From assembly GCA_911728435.2 (NCBI GenBank), contig OU452208.1, forward strand, positions 3,906,001 to 3,970,000: a stretch of DNA of 64,000 nt, read 5' to 3'. Below are positions 40,866-52,739 of this stretch, piece after piece. The position numbers and the translations under genes are program-made. The stretch is from Apoderus coryli. Taxonomy: Eukaryota; Arthropoda; Insecta; Coleoptera; Attelabidae. A model generated the notes under the pieces. It made no database searches. It was not told the DNA's origin and saw only the letters and a program-made list of their open reading frames with translations. Each line of letters starts with the position of its first letter. Positions within the stretch are counted from its first letter, which is position 1.

Positions 40866-43809
40866 GGTCTGGTAAATTATCTACCAGAAAGAAGGAACGA
40901 CTTTTTTTAAATTTTTTTTTCGTGGGATTAATAATAAGACTATTTTAAACAAAATTAGGTACGGATGCAGACAAAATAATCAGTATTTATATTCTTTTTA
41001 GTCTAATATGTAATAAATTATTGCATACTTAAGGGAGGTATGTACTTACGCACTGTATATCATTGACATGGACATGTTGTCCTTAGTGTCATAATAGAAT
41101 AGCTAGATGCCAACGTTGCCAGATTGTATAAGTGATTTCAAGAAAACTACTATAAATATATCAATGTATTTTATTTACCTAATATTTACAGTAGAGACAA
41201 AATAGAATAAAACATTAACCTAATAAATACAGTATAGACTGTATCTCCAATGAAAACAAACCAAAACTAATAAAGAAAATACGAACTAAATCATTAACAA
41301 CAACAAAACATGTGAAAAGATAATTTACATAATTTAGTAATATAATATAACATAAATAATAATTTAATAATTGATTTAAATTAATCTTTGACACAATGGT
41401 CGCGTTCATCACAAATCACACAACCAAACCTGCAACCTAAACCTCAAGCGCACGTATCAAGCCTGCACTTGGCAAGGGCTTCGCCCTTGCTAACCTACCG
41501 AACTACTTACCTACTAACCTCCTACTTACCTAACCTCCTACCTACCTACCTAACCTCCTACCTATCTAACCTCCTACCTACCTAACCTCCTACCTACCTA
41601 ACCTCCTATCTACCTAACCTCCTACCTACCTAACCTCCTACCTACCTAACCTCCTACCTACCTAACCTCCTACCTACCTAACCTCCTACCTACCTAACCT
41701 CCTTCCTACCTAACCTCCTATCTACCTAACCTCCTACCTACCTAACCTCCTACCTACCTAACCTGCAACCTAAACCTCAAGCGCACGTATCAAGCCTGCA
41801 CTTGGCAAGGGCTTCGCCCTTGCTCACCTACCGAACTACCTACCTAACCTCCTACCTACCTACCTACCTACCTAACCTCCTACCTACCTACCTAACCTCC
41901 TACCTACCTACCTACCTACCTAACCTTGTACCTACCTACCTAACCTCCTACCTACCTACCTAACCTCCTACCTACCTAACCTCCTACCTACCTAACCTCC
42001 TATCTACCTACCTAACCTCCTACCAACCTAACCTCCTACCTAAACCTCCAGAGCACGTATCAAGCCTGCACTTGGCAAGGGCTTCGCCCTTGCTCACCTA
42101 CCGAACTACCTACCTAACCTCCTACCTACCTAACCTGCAACCTAAACCTCAAGCGCACGTATCAAGCCTGCACTTGGCAAGGGCTTCGCCCTTGCTCACC
42201 TACCTAACCTCCTATCTACCTACCTAACCTCCTACCTAACCTCCTACCTACCTACCTAACCTCCTACCTACCTACCTAACCTCCTACCTACCTACCTAAC
42301 CTCCTACCTACCTACCTAACCTCCTACCTACCTACCTAACCTCCTACCTACCTACCTAACCTCCTACCTACCTACCTAACCTCCTACCTACCTACCTAAC
42401 CTCCTACCTACCTACCTAACCTCCTACCTACCTACCTAACCTCCTACCTACCTACCTAACCTCCTACCTACCTACCTAACCTCCTACCTACCTACCTAAC
42501 CTCCTACCTACCTACCTAACCTCCTACCTACCTACCTAACCTCCTACCTAAACCTCAAGAGCACGTATCAAGCCTGCACTTGGCAAGGGCTTCGCCCTTG
42601 CTTACCTAGCGAACTACCTACCTACCTAACCTCCTACCTACCTAACCTCCTACCTAACCTCCTACCTAACCTCCTACCTAACCTCCTACCTAAACCTCAA
42701 GAGCACGTATCAAGCCTGCACTTGGCAAGGGCTTCGCCCTTGCTCACCTAGCGAACTACCTACCTACCTACCTAACCTACCTACCTAACCTCCTACCTAC
42801 CCAACCTCCTACCTACCCAACCTCCTACCTACCTACCTACCCAACCTCCTACCTACCTAACCTGCAACCTGCCTAACCTCCTACCTACCTAACCTCCTAC
42901 CTACCTAACCTCCTACCTACCTAACCTCCTACCTACCTAACCTCCTACCTACCTAACCTCCTACCTACCTAACCTGCAACCTAAACCTCAAGCGCACGTA
43001 TCAAGCCTGCACTTGGCAAGGGCTTCGCCCTTGCTCACCTACCGAATACCTACCTAACCTCCTACCTACCCAACCTCCTACCTACCTAACCTCCTACCTA
43101 AACCTCAAACGCACGTATCAAGCCTGCACATGGCAAGGGCTTCTCCCTTGCTCACCTACCGAATACCTACCTAACCTCCTACCTACCTAACCTGCAACCT
43201 AAACCTCAAACGCACGTATCAAGCCTGCACATGGCAAGGGTTTCGCCCTTGCTAACCAACTTACCTAACTAATCTGCATGGTTGGAGCTTCACCTCGTGT
43301 CGGCACGTCTGATGTCCATGGATACAAAGGAATTCGCCGCTTATATGTAGAAATGAGGTGACAATGCGACGAGTCGATGCCGTTTTCAGCGCGTCTAGTA
43401 ACGCTTCTTGTCTATAGTTAATATTCGATGTAACTACTTTATTCCAAAATTAGAAATAAAAACAATAATTATAAGATCCTAAACAAAAATATTTTTTTGT
43501 GTATTATTTAATTACATGAAATACACGTTGATATATTTTCTTGAAATCAACTACAATCTGGCAACGCTGGCATGCAATTATTCTATTATGACACTAATGA
43601 CAGCATGTCCATGCTAATGATACAGTGCGTTAGTACATATATCTACTTTAAGTACGTAATAGTACATATTAGGCTAAAAAAATATAAACACTGATTATTT
43701 TGTCTTCATCCGTACCTAATTTTGTTTAAAATAGTGTTATTATTAATCCCATGGAAAAAAAAGGTAAAAAAAGTTGTTATTTCTTTCTGGTAGATAATTT
43801 ACCAGAACC
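40866..43809. mobile_element. Long-TIR element with 9-bp target duplication and internal satellite (MULE/foldback type)
   Basis: 2944 bp. Flanked by GAAAAGGGG (40857-40865 and 43810-43818), which occurs once in the empty site of copy B (56842-56850). Ends are GGTCTGGTAAATTATC (left) and, inverted, GGTTCTGGTAAATTATC (right). Imperfect terminal inverted repeats extend for roughly 300 bp (to about 41180; from about 43500). The first 21 bases of each TIR are themselves nearly palindromic (TCTGGT...ACCAGA). Inside is a CCTA-rich satellite with nine hairpin modules and about 150 bp of more GC-rich unique DNA (43265-43420). It contains no transposase. A 9-bp duplication plus long TIRs fits the Mutator-like group or Drosophila FB-type foldback elements. 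Confidence 0.85.
41422..43260. repeat. CCTACCTAACCT satellite with nine hairpin modules
   Basis: An array of 4- and 8-base words (CCTA, CCTAACCT, CCTCCTACCTA) is broken by nine copies of a ~50-bp module, AACCTCAAGCGCACGTATCA followed by AGCCTGCACTTGGCAAGGGC and TTCGCCCTTGCT. Module starts: about 41440, 41773, 42043, 42145, 42551, 42695, 42986, 43103 and 43199. Each holds GCAAGGGC-TTC-GCCCTTGC, a perfect 8-bp hairpin with a TTC loop in seven copies and one changed base in the last two. The complementary strand is rich in GG tracts (GGTAGGTTAGG) and contains TTAGG, the insect telomere word, but not in pure tandem form. Confidence 0.85.
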
Positions 43810-43818
43810 GAAAAGGGG

Positions 43819-45301
43819 GCAAAATAAATTTTATAATAAAACTAAAAAAAATCAATCATTTTGCGTACAAGAAGATCTGAAATATAAAATATGTACGTAA
43901 AAAGTCATCAAATTATTACTTTTACACTTAAATATGGAGAGCTATTCGTGCCTCGAGGGCAACAGTTTATTTTTCTTGAAAATAAAATGACATTCTAAAA
44001 ATATCATTGTTTAAACTAAAATCTTTTTTTACATAAAAATACATCTGTTTCATAAAACATCACGTTTACAATCACATACCGTTTAAAAACTTTTGACAAT
44101 ATCTTTAAAATGTATGTGATTGTAAACGTTTCGTAATAAACATAGACAAGCGAAATGTAAACCTAAAAAAGGAAAAAAAATACAAACATTAAAACAAAAA
44201 TGGTTCGAGAACAAAAAAAGAAAAATTAATTATAAAAAAAACAATCACATCTAAAACAACAAAAATGGGTAAGTGTGAGTGCCCATTTCAGATCATTTCA
44301 TCATCCCAAGATTTACATTCAGGAAACAAATTAATTAATGCATAGATAACACAACACAACAGTTACTTAATTATCGAAAGAAGTACGCAACTAATTATTT
44401 ACTACGACTTACCCCATACTATCTATTATCATAACAAATTAATTAACAATATTCACCACCGAAAAATAACGGATAATTATTGTAACTATTTATTTAAAAC
44501 TGAGAAACGTTTAAAATCAATTCAAAAACCGTTCGATATGCATTCAAGTACCTGCTGACAATAATGTCGACAAATACCGATCACGCCACGTAATGTACCG
44601 AAGCTAACATGATGTGTGTATGTTAGCTGCGCTAATACGTTAACAATATTTTTACTCAAAAATAATATAAGATATAGGTACTACATGTACTTATATACAG
44701 CAGCATTTCACGTTTTATCAAAATGAACAGAAAACATCGATCGATATAAGCGGTACACAGAATATAAAATTGTAAATACAAAACACCATATTATAAAAAA
44801 CAAGAAAAATAATGAGGACAAATAATGCTTACTTCTTTAGGCATAGGTATAGTGTTTCTAAAGTTAGTTTAAAATTATATAAAAAACTACAACTCGATAT
44901 CCCTTTGTAATGTCAATACCGACCGCAGCTGTCCATAGGCGCACCCTTTTAACTTCTCAAAACAATACATGTCCTACGAAAACTTAAAAATCCTTTGTGT
45001 ATTAGCAATTGTACGTTCATTTGTATAAAAGTATACTGTAGTTTTCCTTGCCGCTCCAACACGGCAACATATAAACCTATGCTGAAAAAGACTGTTTTTG
45101 TTTTTAGAAGTTTAGACATAGATGCATATACGTACCTAGTCCCTGTTCGAACAGCAAGGAACATACTTTTATAATAATTAATACTATTGTTAATACTTGT
45201 TATGCATATAAGTAGATACATTTATAACAATATGCTTCTGATATTATAAACTAACAACAAATTTTATTCACTTAGTCAGTGAACGTAAAAATTGTATATG
45301 T
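43819..45301. other. AT-rich copy A sequence without a gene
   Basis: No supported coding region. Contains an inverted pair (CGTTTACAATCACATACCG at about 44063 and GTATGTGATTGTAAACG at about 44114), of which only the second is kept in copy B. Otherwise unremarkable AT-rich DNA nearly identical to 56851-58015. Confidence 0.5.
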
Positions 45302-45589
45302 GATGAAACTTTTTGCAGTCACTGTATGAGACGCGGCCAGTATACGACACGAGCAGAACACGTTGGGAGTTTAAGCATCAAGATTTACATGTGCAAAGCC
45401 AGCGTCTTCTTTTAAATATTTATCATCAGTTACCAGTCACTTCATTGTTTTCAGATCTTAACTGATGATAAATATTTAAAAGAAGACGCTGGCTTTGCAC
45501 ATGTAAATCTTGATGCTTAAACTCCCAACGTGTTCTGCTCGTGTCGTATACTGGCCGTGTCTCATACAGGGACTGCAAAAAGTTTCATC
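45302..45589. repeat. Foldback hairpin with 131-bp arms
   Basis: The left arm 45302-45432 and right arm 45459-45589 are inverted copies with only a couple of mismatches (for example CAGTCACTG against CAGTCCCTG); the spacer is 26 bp. Outer ends begin GATGAAACTTTTTGCAGTC. In duplication copy B only the end of the left arm and the full right arm remain (58020-58190), so one copy has lost an arm. Confidence 0.85.
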
Positions 45590-46327
45590 CACTTGAGGTT
45601 TTATTAAAAATTATTTTTAATTATTATCTAATTTGATAGATCTATTGAACTATTGAACAGATCATGGTTACAATATTCTGCCACCGTGTTTTACTGTCAG
45701 ACACACAGTTTCTTGTTTAAATTCCACATTAAGTCTTCGCCATACCATATGATATCCATCCGATTATATTTAGATTAATCTGAGGAAATAACACGTTGCC
45801 AAAAATTATTTGATTCATTCATATATTTATTTGCAAACTGTATGCCTTTTTTTTCGATTAACCATTAACACAATACTTTTTCCAGTCACTGTAGTTATTT
45901 TTATTACTGTCGGTATTTTGGCAGGCATGATTTATTATACGAGGGAGAAATGTATCAAAAAACGCTGCATTCGATGACCTTTTATAATGTAAAGAGGCAT
46001 GGGAACGGATAGCCCCGGTAGAATCGTTAAATTTATATTAGTAGGATTGAATTGCCTTTTTTGTAGAACGCAACGTACCCTAAATATTATTCAGGGATGA
46101 TGTCAGCGGGAGCATGTACCTGTAAATCCCAGGAAAATCATCACGGAGAAAACAGCTGGATGACATAATCCCTCTTTCTTGCAATGAGAAAAAGGAGAAA
46201 TATCTAGGGTTATAGTATTGCCTAAATAAACAGGGTGTCCGTTTCAAGTCATACCACTATTGCTATCTCAGAAACCTTAAGAGGTACGAGGTCGGTGATA
46301 TTAGAGAAAAGGTGTGATTTTTGATCC

Positions 46328-46700
46328 CTATTCAGGATCCGTTGACCATATTATCAAATTGTTCTTAGTTTCTGAGATACAGGGTGATAGTTATTTTCAT
46401 ATCAAAACGTCGACAGACATGCCTGACTGATATCTTATTTTAACGGGTATGACAAAAAGGTCCGTATTTAAAAAAACAGAGTTGATGGTAGTTGCTGAAA
46501 GACAAAACGTCGGAAGTTAAATGTAAAATCAGAATCTTGTAGAGAAATTTAACCTAAACCACTTTTTAATTTAAACCGTATCCTGGAAATACATAGTTTT
46601 AAAACTATTCGACAAAATCTAATTAGGCGTTTTTCACAAATCACCCTGTATATCAGAAAGTAAGAAGAATTTGACAACATGGTAAACGGATCCTGAATAG
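46328..46700. repeat. Inverted-repeat element with 60-bp arms
   Basis: 46328-46387 (CTATTCAGGATCCGTTGACC to CAGGGTGAT) is an imperfect inverted copy of 46640-46700. The wider segment starts at ACAGGGTGTCCGTTTCAAG (about 46230) and has the CAGGGTG/CACCCTG ends seen in other repeats of the window. No ORF. Confidence 0.65.
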
Positions 46701-46702
46701 AG

Positions 46703-48610
46703 TTTGAATACAACCTTGTATTAATTTTAAGCACTTCCGTTAAAAATAAGTTGGCGCCCCTAAGCCAAGAATAGCTCTCCATACAGAAATATATCTTTAT
46801 ATTTATTTTTGTTAATAATGACCAGGGGCTTACGGTTCATGTCCCTTAATTATTTAATAATAATTTTTATCCCCCTATTTTTTACGCCACTGGAATGAAT
46901 ATATTTTCTTATTTTTTTAATTCCCAGGTCATTTTTATTAAAAAATAAATAAAATAATATATATAATATAATAAAAATAGGGGGATAAAAATTGTCACTA
47001 ACCCCTATAGCATGCCACTGGTAAATTTTTTGAAAACATTGTTTATGTATAAATCTGACTTTTTTAAAGAACATATCGGCCACGAAATTTTAAAAAATAT
47101 TTAAAGACGTTTTTGAATTATGGAAAATTTTCGAAATTGATGTAATGTTACAGTATCTCAGGCACTTGCAGACTTTAGTTTAGCGGCAAATTCCTGCAAA
47201 CCCGTTCACTTGAGACCCATAAAAGTTATTACTTTTTTAAGCAAAAAATGAACACGGAATTAAAAAAAAGTTAAAGATATATATTTATTCCAGTGGCGTA
47301 AAAATAGAGGGATAAAAATTGTCTTTAACCCCTATAGCATGCCACTGGTTAATTTTTAAAAAGATTCATTATGTCAAAATATGACTTTTATAAAGAACAT
47401 ATCAGTCAAGAAATTAAAAAAGTATATTTAAAGGCGTTTTTGAATTATGGCAAATTTTCGAATTTTAATTTGAACCGTTGACAGCCTGTATCTAGACCAC
47501 TAAGCCCTTGATTTTTTATTAAAATTTACGTTTACTACATTTAATGCCGGTAAAACCAAAACATACGGGAATTCATATTATGTTTGATTAATTATAATTT
47601 AGCATGAAATTTCAAAATCTGTTGTATTGTATTTAAACTTAAATTGTCCAAAAATGGGTGTTTAAGACATTTTATTTTTAGTTTTGAGAACGTCTTTTTT
47701 GAAATTATTAAAATAAAGCTGAAATTTAACTTTATTGTTTTTAAATAAAAATTTTTTATAAAAATGACAGATAGTACAAAACAACCATAATAACACTAAA
47801 ATACGTAAAATATTTTGTCATATAATTAAGGGAAAACAGTGCGTCCCTTGCGTAGGTACATGACCTGGACGCCTCTGGTCATTATTAACACAAATAAATA
47901 TAGGGATATATTTACGTAGGGAAAGCTATTGTTTGGCAAATTGATCTGTAACAGCGCGGTGTCGGTAAGGAGAATACAGTTGTAATAAAACATGGCTGAT
48001 TTCATTCATAAAATTTCCAGCGGTGTGCGTTCTAAAAGTAAAAAATAATATAAGTATGTTTATTAGTTCTAAAAGGTATTACATAAATTTGTACAAAAAA
48101 ATGTATTATTACAACCATTAGAACTAAAGGGCGTGAAATCTCAGCCTCTCAACTAGGTTGAGTGCTGTTGAAGCCCAAGAAACAATACAAATTAATAAAC
48201 ATTTATTTGTTACTAAAAAATTAAAATTAATGAAAAGTTCTTCACGTGTTTGGTAAAAGCACCTACTGATATTAAGCTATAACACCCAAGAACTATTTTA
48301 TTTATTTATTTAATTATTTATTTTACTTTAAATATGTACAAAAGTTTGCATACCAAAAATGAAAATAAAACCTTCTTATAAAAAACAAAGACATTCTAAA
48401 ACAACTTAACCAAATAAATTAAATACTTTGGTAATCTTGCATGATTCAAACAAAAAAATCTAAAACAATTTAACACTTATCGAAAATAGTTAAAATATCT
48501 TGGATCTTTTTGTTGCTTTAAATCACGTTTAGAAACAATAATTAACTGTTTTAAATATTTCGATTAAATTTAACGATCATAATTAGTATTACTTTATAGA
48601 AGGTGGCAAT
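46703..48610. other. Dispersed repeat fragments
   Basis: 46720-46830 repeats a block found near 7430-7520, 12000-12060 and 26750-26820 (ATACAGAAATATATCTT...CAGGGGC). 46869-46990 is bounded by inverted CCCCCTATTTTT blocks, and similar pieces recur at 47290-47360 and 50340-50400. 47440-47650 and 48290-48600 are AT-rich. No gene recognised. Confidence 0.5.
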
Positions 48611-48613
48611 CTG

Positions 48614-48727
48614 TTAGATTTCCTGAACTTGAGCATCATCATTATCATCAGTCTCGCTGTCGTCAGCTTGTCCTAAAGTTATTATAATGTGCTCAATTTC
48701 CTCCAAAATTTTTCTCCCAACTCCTTA
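48614..48727 (-). pseudogene. Possible C-terminal exon remnant with acidic tail
   Basis: Between TAA (48725-48727) and TAA (48614-48616) on the minus strand lie 36 codons, including RKILEEIEHIIITLGQADD and SETDDNDDAQVQEI. The helix-like part followed by an Asp/Glu-rich end looks like a real protein terminus. In another frame directly upstream CRHVKELGEKFW could be its continuation, which would need a frameshift. Not recognised; could be chance. Confidence 0.22.
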
Positions 48728-49455
48728 ACATGTCGGCAAAAACTATTCCGATCATTACTGGATATTAAGAACTTCTTTTAATGTAGTTAGGTTGAAATTT
48801 CGGGTTGTATGCGGGTTCTTATATATTTAATTTAAGTTTTGCGTAAGTTAACTTTATTGGGTTTAACTCGCACATATACGGAGGCGTTCTAAGAGATGTT
48901 TTTTTAAATCGAACTACTCTGATTTTTTTAGCCAATACGATTGCATATTTTTGTTTTTTTTTAAGTGATATACGACACTTAATAGTTTTAGTTTTAGAAA
49001 TATCAAAAATCGAGAGCGGAATTGAAAAATTTATTGTTACGAGGATTTTTGGACACTTTGTAATTTTGGTATAGTGTTAACTTCTGTCACGATTATGTTG
49101 TTAATCTTTAAAATACCAACATTCTAAGTAGACTCTATAAAAATTTCCAGTTTTGATGACTTAATAAACAACAAACAATATGTAAGCTTATATTTCTACA
49201 AGAACAAAGAAAAATTGTTATGAATCTAAAACACTAAACTAACAGAACACTAAATATACAATAATAATTTGATATAATATTTGATAATATTGCAACTCAT
49301 ACACGACAACAAAAGTATAAATATCACCAGCACTCTGCCACTGGCTGATTCAATATACTACGAGCGGCGGCAACAACTGCGGGGAAGAACTCAGTTTCCA
49401 CCAATTGCGACTTGAATACCCGCATGGCGACAAAACGTGCGAGGGTCTAAGCACC
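48728..49455. other. AT-rich DNA followed by a short GC-richer island
   Basis: 48728-49320 shows nothing. 49325-49450 is much richer in G+C than its surroundings (GAGCGGCGGCAACAACTGCG). Its minus strand is open for 41 codons (MRVFKSQLVETEFFPAVVAA within it) and ends at a TGA near 49342; not recognised. Confidence 0.3.
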
Positions 49456-49456
49456 A

Positions 49457-49527
49457 ATTAGGATCATTCAGGCGGCGTCTAACCACCTATTTCGCGTGGT
49501 ATTGCCGATTTTACAGAAGATCCTAAT
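49457..49527. other. Nested stem-loop of 71 bases
   Basis: Three nested stems: ATTAGGATC (49457-49465) with GATCCTAAT (49519-49527), 9 bp; CGGC (49473-49476) with GCCG (49504-49507); ACCAC (49482-49486) with GTGGT (49496-49500). The spacing would allow an extended hairpin RNA or a cruciform. It is not a tRNA: there is no T-arm GGTTC-type motif and no acceptor of 7 bp with the right arms. Confidence 0.4.
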
Positions 49528-49744
49528 TTCTTTTCCCTATTTTAATATTCTGTGGTAAACATTTTAGTTATTAAATAAAAATAAAACAAACACCCACTTA
49601 AAAATGCTGAGCTTTTTTCATTATTATTATTATTTGTAATTGTAAAAAAACGATTTTATTCCTGCTTCAGGAACACCAATTATTTTTTAAGACTTCTTTA
49701 AAATTTATACAAGGTGTCCACTTCCACTTTAAAATTATGACTGA

Positions 49745-50110
49745 CATTAGGTCCGAGGGTGTCCTATTAATAATAATCATAATCTTTATTGTGTCTAACA
49801 GACTTGCGCCCGAATACAAGACAAATCGTAAACATAGTTTTTATCTAACTTCATTTCTAAAAAAATAGTGTCCAAATGGTTTTAAAATGGTGGCTAAAAT
49901 ATAAAAACTATGCTAAAATCGAAATAAATTGATAGAATTATTTATTAGAATATGAAACTGGACCTAAAATTACTTCCAAATCCGTGCGTATAGGGAGTAT
50001 GTGGATTTTTTTAAAAGAGCGTTATTATCAGTGGCGTGCGATGATATCTGAGATCAAGGAAGCAATTTTTACAAACACAAATAAATTAGCACAATGCTAC
50101 CGTTTCAGAT
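49745..50110 (-). repeat. Inverted copy of the GACACCCT dispersed repeat
   Basis: The reverse complement contains TTAGACACAATAAAGATTA and the block ending GGACACCCTCGG, matching 35160-35513 and 38575-38947. This shows that the family occurs in both orientations and is therefore mobile or once was. Confidence 0.6.
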
Positions 50111-52021
50111 ACAACAGATTATGAAATTTAATGCTAAATTATAATTTATCAAACATAATATGAATTCCCGTATTTTTTGGTTTTACCGGCATTAAAAGGT
50201 AGTAAACGTAAATTTTATTAAAAAATCAAGGGCTTAGTTGTCTAGATACAGGCTGTCAAAGGTTCAAATTTAAAATCGAAAATTTGCCATAATTCAAAAA
50301 CTCCTTTAAATATTTTTTTCAAATTTACTGACTTTAAAAATTAACCAGTGGCATGTTATATTGGTTAGTGACACTTTTTATGCCCCCTATTTTTTACGCC
50401 ACATCAGGAAGAAATATATATTTTTATATTTTTTTAATTCATTTTTGCCTAAAAAGTAATAACTTTTTTTTTGGGTCCGAAGTGAAAGGTTTTGCAGGAA
50501 TTTGCTTCTAGACAAAAGTCTGCAAGTAAAGTTCAAAGTAGGAACATTTTTTAAATGAGGTATGTGTATACATACAAATTCCTGCAAGACCGTTTACTAT
50601 GGACCGATAAAAAGTTATTACTTTTCTTTAGCATGCCACTGGTTAATTTTTTAAACAACTTGTTTATCTCAAAATATGGCTTTTTTAAAGAACATATCGG
50701 TCACTAAAAAAAAATATTTAAAGAAATTTTTGAATTATGGTAAATTTTCGATTTTAAGTTTGAACCTTTGGGACCCTATAATTAGACAACTATGCCCTTT
50801 AAGGGTATATGTCCCTATATCGAAATGTATGAATTAGCGAGAGCTTTCTGTGGTCGAGCGTTGTCGGTTGAATATAGAAACACCCTGTATAATAATAAAG
50901 CTGTAATTTGTGTGATCGTAGAACCTTTGACTATATTGTTACATGTAATTTCAATTCATAATAAAAAAAATTTCATGCTAAAGGAAATGCAAAATGTATT
51001 ATTTACTACTTATTTGACAACATACCTTGAGTAGCAACAATTTATAGAACCATCACAAATTATTAACAAAAATTTAACCGCCGAAAAATTAACGCTTAAT
51101 TGTTATTTTTGATTTAAATCTGAGAAACACTTAATCGATTCAAAAAACCGCTGAAGTACCACGTAATATATCGCAAGGTTTTACCTTAACACGTTAACGA
51201 CAAATTTGTAACTGAATAAAATAAAAATTGGCATATAGACGCATTTTATGTTTTATCAAGACGAACAAAAGAATTCATATATGTCATAAAACGCAAAAAA
51301 TACAACGATAACTTGTAAACACCAAATAAAATTGTAGAAAATACTTCACTTCACTCTTCAAAAAAAGAAAAAGACTGAGATAAAATAATTGAGAACTTTA
51401 TATGGAAAAATTTGTTCAAAATAAATCGTCTACTTACGGGGTAAATTTTAACCTCAGATTTAATTAAATAATTCTATATAGGAACAATGACTTGGTATGG
51501 TAATTTAATTCAGGGGGTGCCGTAGCCACTGTTGAACCTGCCTTTATGAAATAGTTATTTCATTTATTTAAGACCTGTACTGGGTTTCTTATACCATCAG
51601 AAAAGTTATCAAGCACATTACTCCACCGAACGTCTCTTTTTGTAACTTTCTTTACCAATGACCATGTAGCTTCTGTGTATTATGTGAACTCAAAATAAAA
51701 TTCGAATTTCATGTAATTTTTGCTTGTTTTAGGACTTTTTTGTAGATGGTGCAGTTTTATAATAAGAATCACTGATCTGACCCCTAATTTTTTTATGATA
51801 AAGTAATCATTTTTTTCTACTAGAAACTTTTATACCATTTGTAATCCACGTTCCCTTCACAGTTTTTTTCTCTTTTAGGGGAAAAATGACATTAATTAAA
51901 TTTGTAAACATGTTGAAAAAACAGTTATACGAATGATTTACATTAACTGTATACAGACAACAAATTTTGATTTTTCAGCTCTTGCCTAAAACAGCCAATT
52001 TTATATATTGAGAACGTTCTT
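50111..52021. other. Repeat fragments and AT-rich DNA, no gene
   Basis: 50330-50400 and 50630-50710 belong to the family with GCATGCCACTGGTTAATTTTT (also 47010 and 47340). 50815-50890 has a short plus-strand frame without recognisable motifs. 51515-51840 may be the start of the non-LTR copy that follows on the minus strand, but carries no clear motif. Confidence 0.45.
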
Positions 52022-52724
52022 CTAAGCACACAGTTCGGAAGACTTCGTTTTACGTACATATCGTGCCTTGATAAAACTTGAGCATGATAGAGCTGTAGCC
52101 AAGACTGTACTCTGATAGTTACCTGCATTTGTACACAGGTTTTCTATGAGTGTTGAAGACTGTGCTGTCTCTCTAGTGGCCTCAAAGATTGTCTGCACTA
52201 AATTATATGATCGTAAAATATCTATAAAGCTTTCATTCTTCTTATGTTCTAAAAACAAATTCAAATTGAAGTCACCAGCTAATATGTGGGTGTAACCAGT
52301 ATATTTTTTACTGCAATAGTAAAGAATTGCTTAGAGTTGAGCGGCATATAAGTCAAAATTGCCTGTAGATACCGCGTCTATAAATAGATATAATTACAGT
52401 CCTTAAACTTTTACTAACAGCACATTCAATGTCCCCCTCGACACTCAACTGCACAATATCAGTGTTTTCGATGAAGTCTAAAGTCTTCATGATGAATATG
52501 CATGCACCACCATGCTCCCTCAGAGGTCTTGTATAACAAGATACTAAATTATATCCCTCCAGATGTAAAGTAGTTTGTTCACTATCATTGAGACAATGTT
52601 CAGTAACACATATAGCATGCGGGGATAAATCCACAGATCTTAGATCTGTGGATAAATCTGATGATTCTAAAAATGCATGTATTTCCATACATTTCTTAAA
52701 CATTGAATATTTTGATGCAACCAT
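52022..52724 (-). pseudogene. Non-LTR endonuclease fragment
   Basis: Minus strand, from 52724: AICVTEHCLNDSEQTTLHLE with the catalytic Glu, YNLVSCYTRPLREHGGACIF, VIISIYR, then, across a frameshift at about 52345, HILAGDFNLNLFLEHKKN with the Asp-Asn pair and ATRETAQSSTLIENL, in which the expected Asp of (I/L)D has become Glu. The order is that of apurinic-type endonucleases of Jockey-superfamily ORF2 proteins. It is cut after this point (about 52022) and no RT follows, so the copy is both 3'-incomplete and frameshifted. Confidence 0.75.
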
Positions 52725-52739
52725 AGAAATCTTATATTA

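Larger units (their letters stand above)
37913..46038. repeat. Segmental duplication, copy A
   Basis: From TTTTTGATTAATGTTATC (37913) to TCGTTAAATTTATAT (46038) the sequence is repeated in direct orientation at 54043-58495 plus 63794-63952 with few differences. Copy A has the 2.94-kb TIR element (40866-43809), about 130 bp at 43968-44093, about 150 bp at 40270-40420 and the left part of a hairpin (about 45115-45417) that copy B lacks. It contains a Penelope-like fragment, several short repeats and no gene. Confidence 0.92.

Noticed and set aside
41388..43260. Open reading frames and CRISPR-like spacing in the CCTA satellite
   Set aside because: The frames are products of the 4-base repeat. 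The nine modules are separated by low-complexity repeats of the same type, not by unique spacers, and this is eukaryotic DNA.
41422..43260. Interstitial telomere
   Set aside because: TTAGG words occur in the complement, but the dominant words are CCTA and CCTCCTACCTA; there is no run of pure TTAGG, and the array lies within a transposable element.
45459..45500. CTGATGA followed by a GAAG as a second hammerhead ribozyme (also at 58069)
   Set aside because: The sequence after CTGATGA (TAAATATTTA) is followed by AAAGAAGACG, not by GAAA in the right place, and no stem III or cleavage triplet can be formed. It is part of a foldback hairpin.
49457..49527. tRNA gene
   Set aside because: No T-arm or anticodon-arm pattern and no A/B-box consensus, so only the stem-loop is reported.
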